NCBI GenBank assembly: GCA_016932965.1
Contig: JAFGBW010000099.1
Location: 1 to 5,526, forward strand
Source of the DNA: Candidatus Auribacterota bacterium
GTDB taxonomy: Bacteria > Auribacterota > JAFGBW01
Length of the DNA: 5,526 nt
Reading direction: 5' to 3'
In this document: piece by piece, positions 5,517 through 5,526 of the stretch
Position numbering within the stretch: the first letter of the stretch is position 1
Layout: every line of letters starts with the position of its first letter
Notes under the pieces: generated by a model
The model's database searches: none
What the model saw: the letters and a program-made list of their open reading frames with translations, nothing else
Told to the model about the DNA's origin: nothing
Program-made: the position numbers and the translations under genes

Positions 5517-5526
5517 CGTCATATTC

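Overview
The window is 5,526 bp of chromosomal-looking DNA from a Gram-negative bacterium with moderate GC content. Four genes are complete, one is cut by the left edge, and there is one tRNA. A PRC-barrel/MgtE_N/CBS protein, a VTC-domain/DUF4956 pair, a large-type ApbE with an N-terminal membrane anchor and a tRNA-Glu without an encoded CCA would all suit a member of Desulfobacterota or an allied phylum. That assignment is an impression, not a proof. There is no transposase, integrase, CRISPR array or phage gene.

Layout from left to right. Positions 1-1268 (minus strand, running off the left edge) encode two PRC-barrel-like segments, an MgtE N-terminal domain and a CBS pair. This is a magnesium-sensing module that is either a soluble regulator or the front part of an MgtE transporter. 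An AT-rich gap of 289 bp follows (1269-1557) and holds a perfect 17-bp inverted repeat about 87 bp apart, plus a 15-bp direct repeat. Next is a minus-strand two-gene operon: a VTC-domain protein (polyphosphate-polymerase fold, TTG start, 2250-2948) overlaps by ATGA with a DUF4956 membrane protein (1558-2253).

A 166-bp divergent intergenic region (2949-3114) separates that operon from a plus-strand extended SDR nucleotide-sugar epimerase/dehydratase (3115-4101). A 134-bp spacer with T-tracts and several possible hairpins, including a probable terminator, leads to apbE (TTG start, 4236-5291), a membrane-anchored FAD:protein FMN transferase. The right end holds tRNA-Glu(TTC) on the minus strand (5443-5516), convergent with apbE.

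The genes do not form one pathway. The only clear functional unit is the VTC/DUF4956 pair, which plausibly makes and moves, or anchors, an anionic polymer such as polyphosphate at the inner membrane. The SDR points to surface-polysaccharide sugar-nucleotide metabolism, and ApbE to flavinylation of exported or membrane redox proteins whose genes lie outside the window. No clearly novel system is visible. The VTC/DUF4956 pair and the intergenic inverted repeat deserve the most attention.
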